23,748 nt of DNA, taken from a virus. The position numbers were made by a program, and so were the translations under genes. The stretch is from positions 1 through 23,748 of the IMG/VR virus record IMGVR_UViG_3300032265_002014. One strand, 5' to 3'. Below are positions 1-7,064 of the stretch, piece after piece. The notes under the pieces were generated by a model. The model was not told where the DNA came from, searched no databases, and saw only the letters and a list, made by a program, of their open reading frames with translations. Every line of letters starts with the position of its first letter. Positions within the stretch are counted from its first letter, which is position 1.

Positions 1-603
1 CTTTCTTCTTAAGTATACATCACAAAACATTGTATTTTCAATACAAAATCCTATAATTTCCCAATCTGGATTTTCCGATAAAAATGAGTTTACAACAAAA
101 ACTGTTCCAAAAGGTTCATTATGCACATAATCCGCAATAGCATAATCATTAATTCCAATAATCCCTGTTTCTGAGCATAGTCTTAAGGCTTCTGAAAAAT
201 CTTTTGAAAATGCCTCTATTCCACTATCTGCATCTAAATAAATAAAATCAAAAAATTTATCTGGAAGTGATGGAAGAATATCTTCAGAATTACCCTTAAG
301 TAACTCTGTATTATAGGCAGCAAACTTAGTTTTTACAAAATCAAAATTAGTGTCTTTGTCAAACCTAACGACATGCTCTTTACCTTCTCCAAGAACCATA
401 TAATCTTCATTTTCAAATCTATCCACTAGGGTTATTGATATAGGATTATTTTTAAGAGCAAAATCATGTGAAAAATCGCCTGCTGCAACGCCTACTTCTA
501 AAAATCTTGAATTTTGAGGAATTAGAATCGTCATGTTATATCTAGAAGTATAGACCTTACAATTTTCAACACTTTCTTGTGGTATTGGAAATGGAAAATT
601 CAT
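1..603 (-). CDS. Class I SAM-dependent methyltransferase-like protein, partial at 3' end
   Basis: The frame is open from an ATG at 603 to the window edge (201 codons), so the C-terminus is missing. The segment RFLEVGVAAGDFS (from about residue 33) resembles the glycine-rich SAM-binding motif I. It is followed by an acidic strand end (LVDRFE) and by DFIYLDADSG, like the post-I/motif IV region of the Methyltransf_24 type. The start shares one base with the stop of the upstream gene (TAATG), so translation is probably coupled to the virion gene at 603-1121. Such enzymes in phage fibre clusters may modify sugars or virion parts, but the substrate cannot be told from sequence. Fold fairly confident, role unknown. 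Confidence 0.65.
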   Translation of the reverse strand, partial: MNFPFPIPQESVENCKVYTSRYNMTILIPQNSRFLEVGVAAGDFSHDFALKNNPISITLVDRFENEDYMVLGEGKEHVVRFDKDTNFDFVKTKFAAYNTELLKGNSEDILPSLPDKFFDFIYLDADSGIEAFSKDFSEALRLCSETGIIGINDYAIADYVHNEPFGTVFVVNSFLSENPDWEIIGFCIENTMFCDVYLRRK

Positions 604-1121
604 TAACTTAGACCGTTTTTCAAAGATCCCCAGGTTCCATTGCCTCTTGCTTCAATAACAATAATTCCGTTAGAGGCATCGGCATAAGCACATACTCCAA
701 TTGCAACAGAACCAGTAGATGGTCTTGTTTTAGTTAATCCGCCAGTTGCAGAAACATAAAGAACGTCTCCTGCTACAAAAGATGAAGTATTTACTTGTGG
801 CAAAACACCAGATACAACACAAATTCCTTCAGCATTATTTGCAATACTAGTTTTAGTTAATCCAAGAACAGGTTGAGTAGTAGAAGATAGAGATGCAGCA
901 ACTGTTGTTTTTCCATTATACCCAGTAACATAGACTGGTGTTGCTGCAGGTATAGTAGAACCACTTACATTTTTAACATCTAACTTCATATACGATAAAC
1001 CAAGTCCTTGCAAAGTTGTATCTAGTGTAGATACTAAAGATGCAACATCTCCATGAACATTGACGTTATCATCAACTTGTGGATATGGTAATAAATATGT
1101 TTGTGAACGACCTGTAGCCAT
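603..1121 (-). CDS. Probable virion/tail fibre protein, beta-rich
   Basis: 172 aa, rich in Thr, Ser, Gly and Val, with no membrane segment or signal peptide. The central part (GSTIPAATPVYVTGYNGKT, later VAGDVLYVSATGGLT and AIGVCAYADASNGIIVIE) has the regular short beta-strands of phage decoration or fibre proteins, where a 'value, status, cost of property' repeat is typical. An extended -10 (TGGTATAAT) lies 6 nt before the ATG, so the mRNA would start at the start codon. The stop shares one base with the start of the methyltransferase gene. Assignment is from composition and from its place in a run of structural genes; no family is firmly recognised. Confidence 0.6.
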   Translation of the reverse strand: MATGRSQTYLLPYPQVDDNVNVHGDVASLVSTLDTTLQGLGLSYMKLDVKNVSGSTIPAATPVYVTGYNGKTTVAASLSSTTQPVLGLTKTSIANNAEGICVVSGVLPQVNTSSFVAGDVLYVSATGGLTKTRPSTGSVAIGVCAYADASNGIIVIEARGNGTWGSLKNGLS

Positions 1122-1127
1122 ATTAAG

Positions 1128-1136
1128 ATTATACCA
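1128..1136 (-). promoter_or_regulatory. Extended -10 promoter, leaderless, for the 1121 gene
   Basis: TGGTATAAT on the minus strand, followed by 6 nt and the ATG at 1121. No good -35 is seen 16-18 nt upstream. One of seven copies of this nonamer in the window. Confidence 0.65.
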
Positions 1137-1232
1137 CTTACTTTAATTTTTAGTAACAAAACACAATTATGTTCTTACTAATAAAATAATTAATTATTTT
1201 TTTTATTATCTTACTATAGAGCATGTTTTAGT

Positions 1233-1262
1233 TTGACTTAAACAAGAAAGCCATGTTATACT
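1233..1262 (+). promoter_or_regulatory. Sigma70-type promoter of the endolysin gene
   Basis: TTGACT, 18-nt spacer, TATACT. Transcription would begin near 1269, giving a leader of about 40 nt that includes the hairpin at 1272-1287 and a strong ribosome binding site. Confidence 0.7.
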
Positions 1263-1271
1263 AGTTAGTAG

Positions 1272-1287
1272 ACACCTACCAAGGTGT
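1272..1287 (+). other. Leader hairpin upstream of endolysin
   Basis: ACACCT and AGGTGT form a perfect 6-bp stem with an ACCA loop at the very 5' end of the predicted mRNA. It may protect the transcript or act as a weak attenuator; a full T-run is absent. Confidence 0.45.
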
Positions 1288-1310
1288 TATTGTTTTCTAA
1301 GGAGGAAACT

Positions 1311-1880
1311 ATGAAGAAGGATCAAAAACTTATCATTGGGCTACTCACTGCAGTTTTAACATTTTCAGTATTTTCAAATATTGCTAATGCTACAACTAAA
1401 AATAATCTAAGTACCAACCAGTCTACTACTACAGCAACCGCTAAGGCGGTTTTTTTGGTTTCTACAACTAAAAATATTACACATTTGACAAAAAATGTAA
1501 ATACATTATTGAAGTATCAAAATTCAACAACACTATCAGATCGTCAATTAAAAGAACTACTCTCTGCTATTGGGTTTAAGGGAAAACATCTTATTGAGGC
1601 TTGGGCAGTTGCCAAAAAAGAAACCCATGGCAATCCTCTTGCCCACAATGGCAATGCTAAAACTGGAGACGATTCATTTGGAATGTTTCAAATTAACATG
1701 TTAAGGGATTTAGGGCCAGACCGAAGAGCCAAATTCGGACTTAATTTTAATGCTGATTTATTAAACCCAGTACTAAATGCTCAAGTTGCATATTTCATGA
1801 GTAATGGTGGAAAAGACTGGTCTTCATGGCATGGATTAACATTAAAAACTAAAATGTGGATGAAGAAATTTCCTAAATAA
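1311..1880 (+). CDS. Secreted lysozyme/transglycosylase-like endolysin
   Basis: 189 aa. The ATG at 1311 is chosen over an upstream GTG because AAGGAGG lies 6 nt before it and because it begins a clear signal peptide (MKKDQK, a hydrophobic run to about residue 22, then ANA-TT as likely cleavage site). Residues 90-189 form a lysozyme-fold muramidase/soluble lytic transglycosylase domain: probable catalytic Glu104 in AKKETHGNP, then TGDDSFGMFQINM, the S-x-G-xx-Q-I motif of this fold, and a final DWSSWHG. It should cleave glycan strands of host peptidoglycan after Sec export, or act in entry or release. It is the only plus-strand gene within the structural block, has its own promoter, and its 3' end overlaps the convergent gene by 8 bp. 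No holin is adjacent. Confidence 0.85.
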   Translation: MKKDQKLIIGLLTAVLTFSVFSNIANATTKNNLSTNQSTTTATAKAVFLVSTTKNITHLTKNVNTLLKYQNSTTLSDRQLKELLSAIGFKGKHLIEAWAVAKKETHGNPLAHNGNAKTGDDSFGMFQINMLRDLGPDRRAKFGLNFNADLLNPVLNAQVAYFMSNGGKDWSSWHGLTLKTKMWMKKFPK

Positions 1881-2349
1881 TACCTATTGACTTTAAATAA
1901 AAGTCTACATTATTTCTTAAATCTGAGTAAAGCCCAAATTCAAATTCTGAATCTTGGGTTTTTCTCATATATGGGCAAAAAATTCTTGCTTGTTTCATGC
2001 ATTCAATATGGTGTGGATGTATATCTGATTTTACCCTTGGACCATTTTCTGTAGGAATTACGTCTGTTGCTGTCCATCTAACAACAAAGTCTGTATCTAT
2101 AAACTTAATACCGCAATAAGAACACAAAGATTCTTTATAAACTTTAGACTCGTTTTCTTTTATTAAAGATATTGGCCTAGTTCTAAAATTTGGTTTTGTT
2201 TGCCAAGGCATTGGTATTCTTTGATGCAAAAAGAAAACACCTTTTTTAAAAATTGCTTTTATTGGAGTTTTTACATATGGTCTAGGTAAACCAAGTAAAT
2301 CTTTTGTTTGTTCTGACCAAATTAAATTATTTTTAAAATATTTGCTCAT
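1873..2349 (-). CDS. Phage protein with Cys/His metal-binding cluster
   Basis: 158 aa, basic N-terminal half, then CSYC (about residues 76-79) and HPHHIEC with a following FCP (about 111-125). The CxxC plus HH-x2-C spacing suggests a zinc site. No known family is recognised. The start directly abuts the stop of the preceding minus-strand gene (2350), so both belong to one operon. The last 8 bp overlap the end of the endolysin gene on the other strand. Confidence 0.6.
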   Translation of the reverse strand: MSKYFKNNLIWSEQTKDLLGLPRPYVKTPIKAIFKKGVFFLHQRIPMPWQTKPNFRTRPISLIKENESKVYKESLCSYCGIKFIDTDFVVRWTATDVIPTENGPRVKSDIHPHHIECMKQARIFCPYMRKTQDSEFEFGLYSDLRNNVDFYLKSIGII

Positions 2350-2574
2350 TTACCATTTGCCAATAGGGCATTTAGAAGAACTTATTTTTGTTTTTAATTT
2401 CATAAAGCAACCACATTCTTTACATCTTTTTGACATTTTTAAAAATTGAGGGCAATTTTTACAAATTGAATATCTTTCATCTGCTACTTCGCTTAATGCT
2501 GGTTTTGTCTTTGGATTTAAAAGATCTAAAGGAGTAGACCCATGTTTTGCTTTATATTCTTCCCAAGCAGACAT
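2350..2574 (-). CDS. Small cysteine-rich zinc-ribbon-like protein (DUF6171-like)
   Basis: 74 aa. Cysteines form the series SICKNCPQF, KRCKECGCFM and SSKCPIGKW: two CxxC knuckles, an extra Cys, and a final CP before a terminal GKW. This resembles DUF6171-type phage proteins, which are thought to bind zinc; their function is not known. It sits in the middle of a three-gene minus-strand operon with gaps of 0-1 nt, so it is probably translated with its neighbours. Confidence 0.65.
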   Translation of the reverse strand: MSAWEEYKAKHGSTPLDLLNPKTKPALSEVADERYSICKNCPQFLKMSKRCKECGCFMKLKTKISSSKCPIGKW

Positions 2575-2575
2575 T

Positions 2576-2935
2576 TTAATGATCCAATATTAAAAAGTCG
2601 TTATCAATAAATTTTGCATGTGGCGATTCAACTTTTCTACCATTAGGATAATCTGCTAAATTCAACACAAGTGGATTGCTTAGTAAAATTGATCCAAAGT
2701 AATCACTAGTAGTTAATGTTTCTAATAAATCATTATCTTTATATAGTTCAATAACCATTGTTTCTGGCATAGCATCTAATGGTGTAATGTTTTTAACATT
2801 ATTAGTTTTTAAAAATATTTCTGCATGCTCTGTTGTCATGGCTTCATCATAAACGCAATCTTCGCCAATAACCCATACTAAAGCAACTCCTGGTGTTCCA
2901 GAATATACAAATTCTAAGTCAGTATCTGTTAACAT
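2576..2935 (-). CDS. Hypothetical phage protein
   Basis: 119 aa, acidic, mixed alpha/beta, with no recognised domain. An AAGGAG ribosome binding site lies 6 nt before the ATG, and a promoter (TTGCCC, 17 nt, TATAAT) lies just upstream. It is therefore the likely first gene of the 2935-1873 operon. In the structural cluster it could be a small tail or assembly protein, but nothing in the sequence proves this. Confidence 0.6.
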   Translation of the reverse strand: MLTDTDLEFVYSGTPGVALVWVIGEDCVYDEAMTTEHAEIFLKTNNVKNITPLDAMPETMVIELYKDNDLLETLTTSDYFGSILLSNPLVLNLADYPNGRKVESPHAKFIDNDFLILDH

Positions 2936-2952
2936 TATTCTCCTTTTACTTA

Positions 2953-2981
2953 ATTATACCAAACTTAATTACTGAGGGCAA
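2953..2981 (-). promoter_or_regulatory. Promoter for the 2935-1873 operon
   Basis: Minus strand TTGCCC, 17-nt spacer, TATAAT, with TGG before the -10 (extended -10). The -35 lies in the last codons of the upstream gene. Unlike others in this set it is followed by a leader with a ribosome binding site. Confidence 0.6.
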
Positions 2982-3532
2982 CCCATTACTGATCCACTTC
3001 CATATGCAGAACATCCTGTTCCAGAACAAGCACCGATTGCACGATCTGCTGCAGTACAGTGATGGTTCCAAAGTATACTCTGACTAAAAGAAAACACAGA
3101 AAATGGTGAAAAACCAAAAACAGAGAATGGTGAAAAGCCAAAAACAGCGAATGGTGAAAAACCAAAAACAGAGAATGGTGAAAAGCCAAAAACAGAGAAT
3201 GGTGAAAAACCAAACACAGAAAATGGTGAGAATCCAAAAACGCCAAACGGTGAAAAAGAAAATACAGAAAACGGAGTAAAAGAAAAATTTCTCCAGGTAA
3301 CATTTACTGGGGTTTCATAATCTTGTGGGGTTGTTGCAGTTGGTGTTTGATTAATAACTTTATTATGATTTGTTTGTTCTGTTGAAACATCGGAATCTGA
3401 TTGTGTTACTATTCCTACTCGAAATCCCTGTGTAACAATATCTGTTTGTGCTGTTGTTTTATCTATGCCAATCCAACTTGGCAAAAGTTTCATTCCTTTA
3501 GATGCAGCCCATCTTCCAATATATCCAAGCAT
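2969..3532 (-). CDS. Virion-associated protein with eight aromatic octapeptide repeats
   Basis: 187 aa in three parts. Residues 1-82 form a mixed N-terminal region, ending in a Thr/Gln-rich linker. Residues 83-146 are eight tandem copies of an octapeptide close to FGFSPFSV, with Phe at positions 1, 3 and 6 and Pro at 5. The C-terminus (about 152-187) has CTAADRAIGACSGTGC and a last Cys-Pro-Gln. The regular alternation of Phe and small residues suggests a stacked beta or beta-helix stalk, perhaps in a tail tip. It lies between tail-fibre-like genes and shares their orientation. No characterised family is known to me, and the function is unproven. Confidence 0.7.
   Translation of the reverse strand: MLGYIGRWAASKGMKLLPSWIGIDKTTAQTDIVTQGFRVGIVTQSDSDVSTEQTNHNKVINQTPTATTPQDYETPVNVTWRNFSFTPFSVFSFSPFGVFGFSPFSVFGFSPFSVFGFSPFSVFGFSPFAVFGFSPFSVFGFSPFSVFSFSQSILWNHHCTAADRAIGACSGTGCSAYGSGSVMGCPQ
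3095..3286 (-). repeat. 24-bp tandem repeat, 8 copies, in coding sequence
   Basis: Eight in-frame 24-bp units encode the FGFSPFSV repeats. Copies differ by a few bases, mostly synonymous or Ser/Gly/Ala swaps, which suggests duplication followed by selection on the protein. Confidence 0.9.
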
Positions 3533-3539
3533 GGAATAC

Positions 3540-4190
3540 CTACGCTATCAAATCGCCAATTAAAATCCAGGTATTGGTATCAACCTTAACCAATGTAGCA
3601 CCAGAATATTGAGCAGCAATATTTTTATTAGAATTCTTGCTATTAATAGTTACACCAACACCCGCAGCAATTGTAACTGCTCCAGTTCCTAACCTTAAAA
3701 TATCTAACCTTGATCCATTTGGAAAAGCAACATTTGAGTTTGGAGGAACAGAAACTGTATAAGTTGCTGTAGAGTTAAATGTTAAACTTTTGCTAATATC
3801 ATCTAGGCTAAGAGTATATGTTCCGCCACCTGCTGCAGTATTACTTGTTAATAAAGCAATACCCTCATAAGGTCTCCAAGCAGTTCCATCATAAAATTGA
3901 ATTTGATTTACAGCAACTGAAGATGCATCTTGTCTAATAAAACAAACTGTTCCTCTTACTGGAGACGTTAATGCTGCATCTCTAGCAGCGGGATTTAAAA
4001 AGTTATTAACTCCAGCCTTTGCTTGTACAACAGAATTCACATCAGAAAAAGTTACATTGCTTCCAAAAGAATGAGTTCCAGACCAACTATAGTTTGCTGC
4101 AGTATTTGTTGTTGCTGCCAATGAATACCAAGTATCGGTATCTGCATCATACATATAAGCAGTTTTACCAGATGTATTTAATGTTGCCAT
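3540..4190 (-). CDS. Probable tail fibre/receptor-type virion protein
   Basis: 216 aa, low in charge, rich in Thr, Ser, Asn, Ala and Gly. The N-terminus (YMYDADTDTWYSLA) matches the 'YD-x-T-x-TW' theme also found at the end of the 4294-4734 protein. The middle holds a FYDGTAWRPYEG segment. The C-terminal half (TYTLSLDDISKSLTFNSTATYTVSVPP ... GTGAVTIAAGVGVTI) looks like the beta-rich shafts common in fibres. The start overlaps the stop of a 34-aa gene by one base. Confidence 0.65.
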   Translation of the reverse strand: MATLNTSGKTAYMYDADTDTWYSLAATTNTAANYSWSGTHSFGSNVTFSDVNSVVQAKAGVNNFLNPAARDAALTSPVRGTVCFIRQDASSVAVNQIQFYDGTAWRPYEGIALLTSNTAAGGGTYTLSLDDISKSLTFNSTATYTVSVPPNSNVAFPNGSRLDILRLGTGAVTIAAGVGVTINSKNSNKNIAAQYSGATLVKVDTNTWILIGDLIA

Positions 4191-4294
4191 TATGCGTTCA
4201 ACCCCAATGCTCTAAGTTCTTCTTCTGTTAACCCAAGTGCGACTAATTTAGCAATTGCAATTTCTTTTAATTCTTGATCTGAAGTTTTTGTCAT
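4190..4294 (-). CDS. 34-aa small protein between fibre genes
   Basis: The short open frame begins MTKTSDQELKEIAIAKL and ends TEEELRALGLNA. It is one or two amphipathic helices, with the second resembling a helix-capping 'LTEEELRAL' unit. Both ends are joined to neighbours by one-base TAATG overlaps, which strongly supports translation. It could be a peptide linker or chaperone for the adjoining fibre proteins; no family is known. Confidence 0.65.
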   Translation of the reverse strand: MTKTSDQELKEIAIAKLVALGLTEEELRALGLNA

Positions 4295-4734
4295 TATGCA
4301 CCTATGGTCTTCCATGTAGATGTAGCAGAATCATAAATTTTCATTAATAATGGAGAACTTCCTTTAACTACCCACAAAGTTCCATCTGTAGGAGATGAAG
4401 GGGTTGCAGTTGTATAAATTGCTGTAGGATTCATAGGGGCGACCCCTGGAGTAGATGTTGAGTCTACCCACATATATCCTTCTGGTTTATTTGTTGGTAA
4501 TGTTGCAGATACCTGTCCACCCGCACCAAGTGCATTAATAGCATCAATTGAATCTTGAATTGTTTTTAAATGATACGCTATAGATGGATTAACTAATTGA
4601 GTTCTATCTGTATTTGTTGTTGTATATGTTCCAGAACCATAATGATATAACCGAAGGGCTGCCTGAATATCTGCAGGAGCATCATATCCTGGAACCTTCG
4701 TTTCATAAATATTACCTATACTTACATCAGCCAT
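4294..4734 (-). CDS. Virion protein, probable tail fibre component
   Basis: 146 aa. The N-terminus (ADVSIGNIYETKVPGYDAPADIQAALRLYHYG) is followed by DSIDAINALG, a short coiled segment, and then a Thr/Pro-rich beta part ending YDSATSTWKTIGA. The closing motif resembles the opening of the 3540-4190 protein, as expected for related fibre modules. A TGGTATAAT promoter and a weak GATGG ribosome binding site precede the ATG. The stop shares a base with the next start. Confidence 0.65.
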   Translation of the reverse strand: MADVSIGNIYETKVPGYDAPADIQAALRLYHYGSGTYTTTNTDRTQLVNPSIAYHLKTIQDSIDAINALGAGGQVSATLPTNKPEGYMWVDSTSTPGVAPMNPTAIYTTATPSSPTDGTLWVVKGSSPLLMKIYDSATSTWKTIGA

Positions 4735-4752
4735 TTGTTATCACCATCTTTT

Positions 4753-4761
4753 ATTATACCA
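4753..4761 (-). promoter_or_regulatory. Extended -10 promoter for the 4734 gene
   Basis: TGGTATAAT on the minus strand, 18 nt before the ATG. No convincing -35 at the usual distance. Confidence 0.6.
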
Positions 4762-5341
4762 CTATAGATATGCTTATTTGTACAGTTTTTGTACCAGTCA
4801 AAGCAGACCAAGTTCCTCCAGAATATTCAACACCATGAAAGGTAAGAGGAAGAACATAGTTTGTTGTTCCGCTTTCTGTAAATGGTGCCCCAATTGAAAC
4901 AGATGAAGCAATTGGATTTGTTCCTTGAATATTAAATTGAACACTAAAATTTGAAGCAGTTAAACTTTGTGCTGTGGTCAAATCCGTAATTGTTCCAATT
5001 GGAATATTAAAAGTTTTATTACCAGAAACAAATGATCCTGACCAGTTTTTATTATAAATTCCAGGATTCAGTTTAATGATTGGATCCCACTGATAAGTTC
5101 CATCTAATGCAGCATTATATTGATAAACATAAGAATAATGAGAATCTGTTGTTAAATAATTAATGCAAAGATCTTTTGGGTTTGGAGATTGTCCAACTAA
5201 AGCAGTATTAGGGTTTCCAGGGGAAACAAAAACATATGTACCACGAGTACCCTGTTGCCCAAAATCTACTGATAACTGAATTTCTGTTGGTCCATTAATA
5301 ACAACTAATTCTTCTGAAGAAATTGTAGTTTCAATCGCCAT
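4754..5341 (-). CDS. Virion structural protein, probable fibre or tail-tip
   Basis: 195 aa, beta-rich. It starts MAIETTISSEELVVINGPTEIQLSVDFGQQG, with GQQGTRGTYVF just before the main domain, and ends in a run of alternating hydrophobics (KTVQISISIVV). The short collagen-like GQQGTRG is similar to elements of the 5804-6544 fibre. It is one base after the stop of the 5343-5687 gene, in the same operon. The -10 of the next gene overlaps its last codons. No characterised family is recognised. Confidence 0.6.
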   Translation of the reverse strand: MAIETTISSEELVVINGPTEIQLSVDFGQQGTRGTYVFVSPGNPNTALVGQSPNPKDLCINYLTTDSHYSYVYQYNAALDGTYQWDPIIKLNPGIYNKNWSGSFVSGNKTFNIPIGTITDLTTAQSLTASNFSVQFNIQGTNPIASSVSIGAPFTESGTTNYVLPLTFHGVEYSGGTWSALTGTKTVQISISIVV

Positions 5342-5342
5342 A

Positions 5343-5687
5343 TTAGGCTCCAGTTACATCTGCTGTTACAGAGATGCTACCTTTTAACAGAGTATAAACA
5401 TTATCTGATTTTGAAATTTGAACATCATAAAAATATATAGTTTGTGGAGTTAAAGTCGAACCAGTTGTTGGAGAAATTTTACATGAAATATAAGAATGTG
5501 TAGAGTCAATTGATGCCGTTGCTCCAACTGAAAAAGATGGGGAATGTCCAGTTGCCGATGCAATATTAAAAGCAACAGAATATCCAGTTAAATCAAATAC
5601 TGCACCTGTTGCAGTTTTTGGATAAATATTAAACTCATAAGAGTCACCATGATAATAGTTAATATTATTCGTTGCTGGAAATGCCAC
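5343..5687 (-). CDS. Small virion protein, paralogue of the 6662-7030 protein
   Basis: 114 aa with a strong AAGGAGG ribosome binding site. The pattern HGDSYEFNIYPKTATGAVFDLTGYSVAFNIAS, then ISCKISP, and a close in GSISVTADVTGA parallels the 6662-7030 protein (RGDSSSIRLDF ... GIISVLGDVSG). The layout (polar ligand, hydrophobic strand, 'V-x-x-DV-x-G' end) resembles the N-terminal Ig-like domain of phage baseplate upper proteins such as BppU; this link is an inference. Confidence 0.6.
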   Translation of the reverse strand: MAFPATNNINYYHGDSYEFNIYPKTATGAVFDLTGYSVAFNIASATGHSPSFSVGATASIDSTHSYISCKISPTTGSTLTPQTIYFYDVQISKSDNVYTLLKGSISVTADVTGA

Positions 5688-5706
5688 AATTCCTCCTTAT
5701 ACTAGG

Positions 5707-5777
5707 CTTTGGGTGAAGGGATCGAACCTTCGTTTTCAGGTTCGGAACCTGGCGTACTGCCGTTATACGAACCCAAA
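5707..5777 (-). tRNA. tRNA-Arg (anticodon CCG)
   Basis: The minus strand folds as a cloverleaf. A 7-bp acceptor stem pairs TTTGGGT with ACCCAAA. The T arm is GAAGG-TTCGATC-CCTTC. The anticodon stem CCAGG/CCTGA has one terminal mismatch, and the loop TTCCGAA gives CCG. The D stem is 3 bp. The discriminator is G, and the 3' CCA is not encoded (CCT follows). It reads CGG, a codon likely rare in an AT-rich genome. A TGGTATAAT box lies about 16 nt upstream, so it may have its own transcript. Confidence 0.85.
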
Positions 5778-5792
5778 ATGGCCTGCTGAATT

Positions 5793-5801
5793 ATTATACC
5801 A
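5793..5801 (-). promoter_or_regulatory. Extended -10 promoter upstream of tRNA-Arg
   Basis: TGGTATAAT on the minus strand; transcription would begin near 5786, about 9 nt before the mature tRNA. It sits between the collagen-like gene and the tRNA. Confidence 0.55.
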
Positions 5802-5803
5802 TG

Positions 5804-6544
5804 TTATACAACTGAAACATAGATACTTTTTAGTTTTACAGATGCATCAAAATCTGTTCGCATTTGAGGCGATGCTCCTGTAGCCCACATACTCTTATCT
5901 TCAATGAAAAATTCTTGATCTACAGATAAATCGTAGGTGTACTGATATTTAAAAGATCCAATAAACTTAGTTGGACAAAATCCTAAATCTTTAAAATCAG
6001 TTCTTATCCATAATTCTGTATTATTTACAAAAGTAGTAAGTTCAAAATTATAGGTAACTCTTACTATGGAACCAACATTAATTCCTTTAAAATTTAATAG
6101 TCTAGATAGTGGATTATAAAATGAAACACAATCTTCTGGTAAAAATTTTTCATTGCCTTCGCCTTTACCATCAATATAAATAGAAACCCAGCCATCATCT
6201 CCTCTAGAAATTCCAAGAGCCTGAGGCTTTGTATTTAAATCAAAATAACTTGCCCAACCAGCCTGTTGCCCAGAAGAAGATAAAGAAGTTTTGCCATCTT
6301 TACCATTTTGTCCATTTTGTCCTTTTTCACCTTTAGGTCCATTTTGTCCGTCTTTTCCTGAATCTCCTTTATCTCCCTTTTCGCCCTTTTCACCTTTAGG
6401 ACCTCTTTCACCTTGTGGTCCAGAAACGGGTATATAAGATAACGATGGAGATAGTGTTTGATTTGCTTGTTCTATAACCTGACTAGCATAGCCGTTTGAA
6501 GGCCTAGCATCCTCTGGGAAGCCCATACTTTTACTAACTGCCAT
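5804..6544 (-). CDS. Collagen-like tail fibre protein
   Basis: 246 aa. After a 41-residue N-terminal attachment segment, residues 42-86 are about fifteen Gly-X-Y triplets (GPQGERGPKGEKGEKGDKGD and on), which should form a trimeric collagen-type helix. Lys/Glu/Asp at X and Y stabilise such helices without hydroxyproline. Residues 90-246 are a globular beta-rich domain (ASYFDLNTKPQALGISRGDDGWVSIYIDG ... VRVTYNFELTTFVNNTELWI), likely the trimerisation or receptor-binding head. It is preceded by a 33-aa gene; both belong to the leftward structural operon. Confidence 0.85.
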   Translation of the reverse strand: MAVSKSMGFPEDARPSNGYASQVIEQANQTLSPSLSYIPVSGPQGERGPKGEKGEKGDKGDSGKDGQNGPKGEKGQNGQNGKDGKTSLSSSGQQAGWASYFDLNTKPQALGISRGDDGWVSIYIDGKGEGNEKFLPEDCVSFYNPLSRLLNFKGINVGSIVRVTYNFELTTFVNNTELWIRTDFKDLGFCPTKFIGSFKYQYTYDLSVDQEFFIEDKSMWATGASPQMRTDFDASVKLKSIYVSVV

Positions 6545-6560
6545 CTAGGGCACCCCCTTA

Positions 6561-6662
6561 TTACTTTTTAACTTTAATTATCTTAGTATCTCCAGTTGAG
6601 GCTGTTATTTTAACAACATCTGGAAGATTGGGTTTACGATTTGTAATTTTTACTACAGCCAT
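6561..6662 (-). CDS. 33-aa small basic protein
   Basis: The frame encodes MAVVKITNRKPNLPDVVKITASTGDTKIIKVKK. It is strand-rich, basic at the end, and coupled to the 6662-7030 gene by a one-base TAATG overlap. GGGGGTG follows the stop, ahead of the collagen gene's start. Function unknown; the overlap is the main support for translation. Confidence 0.55.
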   Translation of the reverse strand: MAVVKITNRKPNLPDVVKITASTGDTKIIKVKK

Positions 6663-7030
6663 TACAAAGTTCCGCTAACGTCACCAAGAACAGATATAAT
6701 TCCTGTTACTGGTGTCCAAACGGTCTCCCCAATAGTAACTTCAACATCAAAATTTAATTCGGCAATTTGTGTTTTATATCCAGTACCCCAATTTGAACTC
6801 AAAGATGCTGGAATTTTAACATCTACATATCCAGATCCATGAGAAATTGTTAAATAATCTAGAATATCAGTTTTTGGATCATAGGCTGAAGCCTTGTAGG
6901 TCCAAGAGTCAGTATTATAGTGAGTAATCTCGTCATTGTGTAAAAAGTCTAAGCGAATTGAAGAAGAATCTCCACGAATAACAGTCCACTTAATAATGGC
7001 GGGATCTGAACCAAAATTTTCAATACTCAT
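6662..7030 (-). CDS. Small virion protein, baseplate-like, paralogue of 5343-5687
   Basis: 122 aa. RGDSSSIRLDFLHNDEITHYNTDSWTYKASAYDPKTD is followed by VTGIISVLGDVSGTL at the end. The same order of elements is present in the 5343-5687 protein, so one arose from the other or both from a repeated domain. The likely role is an Ig-like adaptor in the tail tip. The leaderless-type promoter at 7039-7047 makes this the first gene of the main leftward structural operon. Confidence 0.6.
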   Translation of the reverse strand: MSIENFGSDPAIIKWTVIRGDSSSIRLDFLHNDEITHYNTDSWTYKASAYDPKTDILDYLTISHGSGYVDVKIPASLSSNWGTGYKTQIAELNFDVEVTIGETVWTPVTGIISVLGDVSGTL

Positions 7031-7038
7031 AATAGATG

Positions 7039-7047
7039 ATTATACCA
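7039..7047 (-). promoter_or_regulatory. Extended -10 promoter, near-leaderless, of the structural operon
   Basis: TGGTATAAT, then 8 nt to the ATG at 7030. A second TATAAT overlaps it just upstream. The usual -35 is absent. Confidence 0.6.
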
Positions 7048-7064
7048 TTATATAAAGAAAAAGT

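Noticed and set aside
2893-3087. Plus-strand frame of 64 aa
   Set aside because: Shadow of two minus-strand genes and the promoter between them; no start signal.
3095-3286. Regular 24-bp repeats that look CRISPR-like
   Set aside because: Units are end to end with no spacers and stay in frame in a virion-region gene. They are protein repeats.
2986-3303. Second open frame through the repeat (105 aa, His/Phe/Leu-rich) on the minus strand
   Set aside because: It exists only because the 24-bp repeat keeps all frames open; it has no ribosome binding site and overlaps the supported gene fully.
603-5341. Diversity-generating retroelement acting on fibre genes
   Set aside because: No reverse transcriptase and no template-like near-repeat of a fibre gene end was seen in the window.
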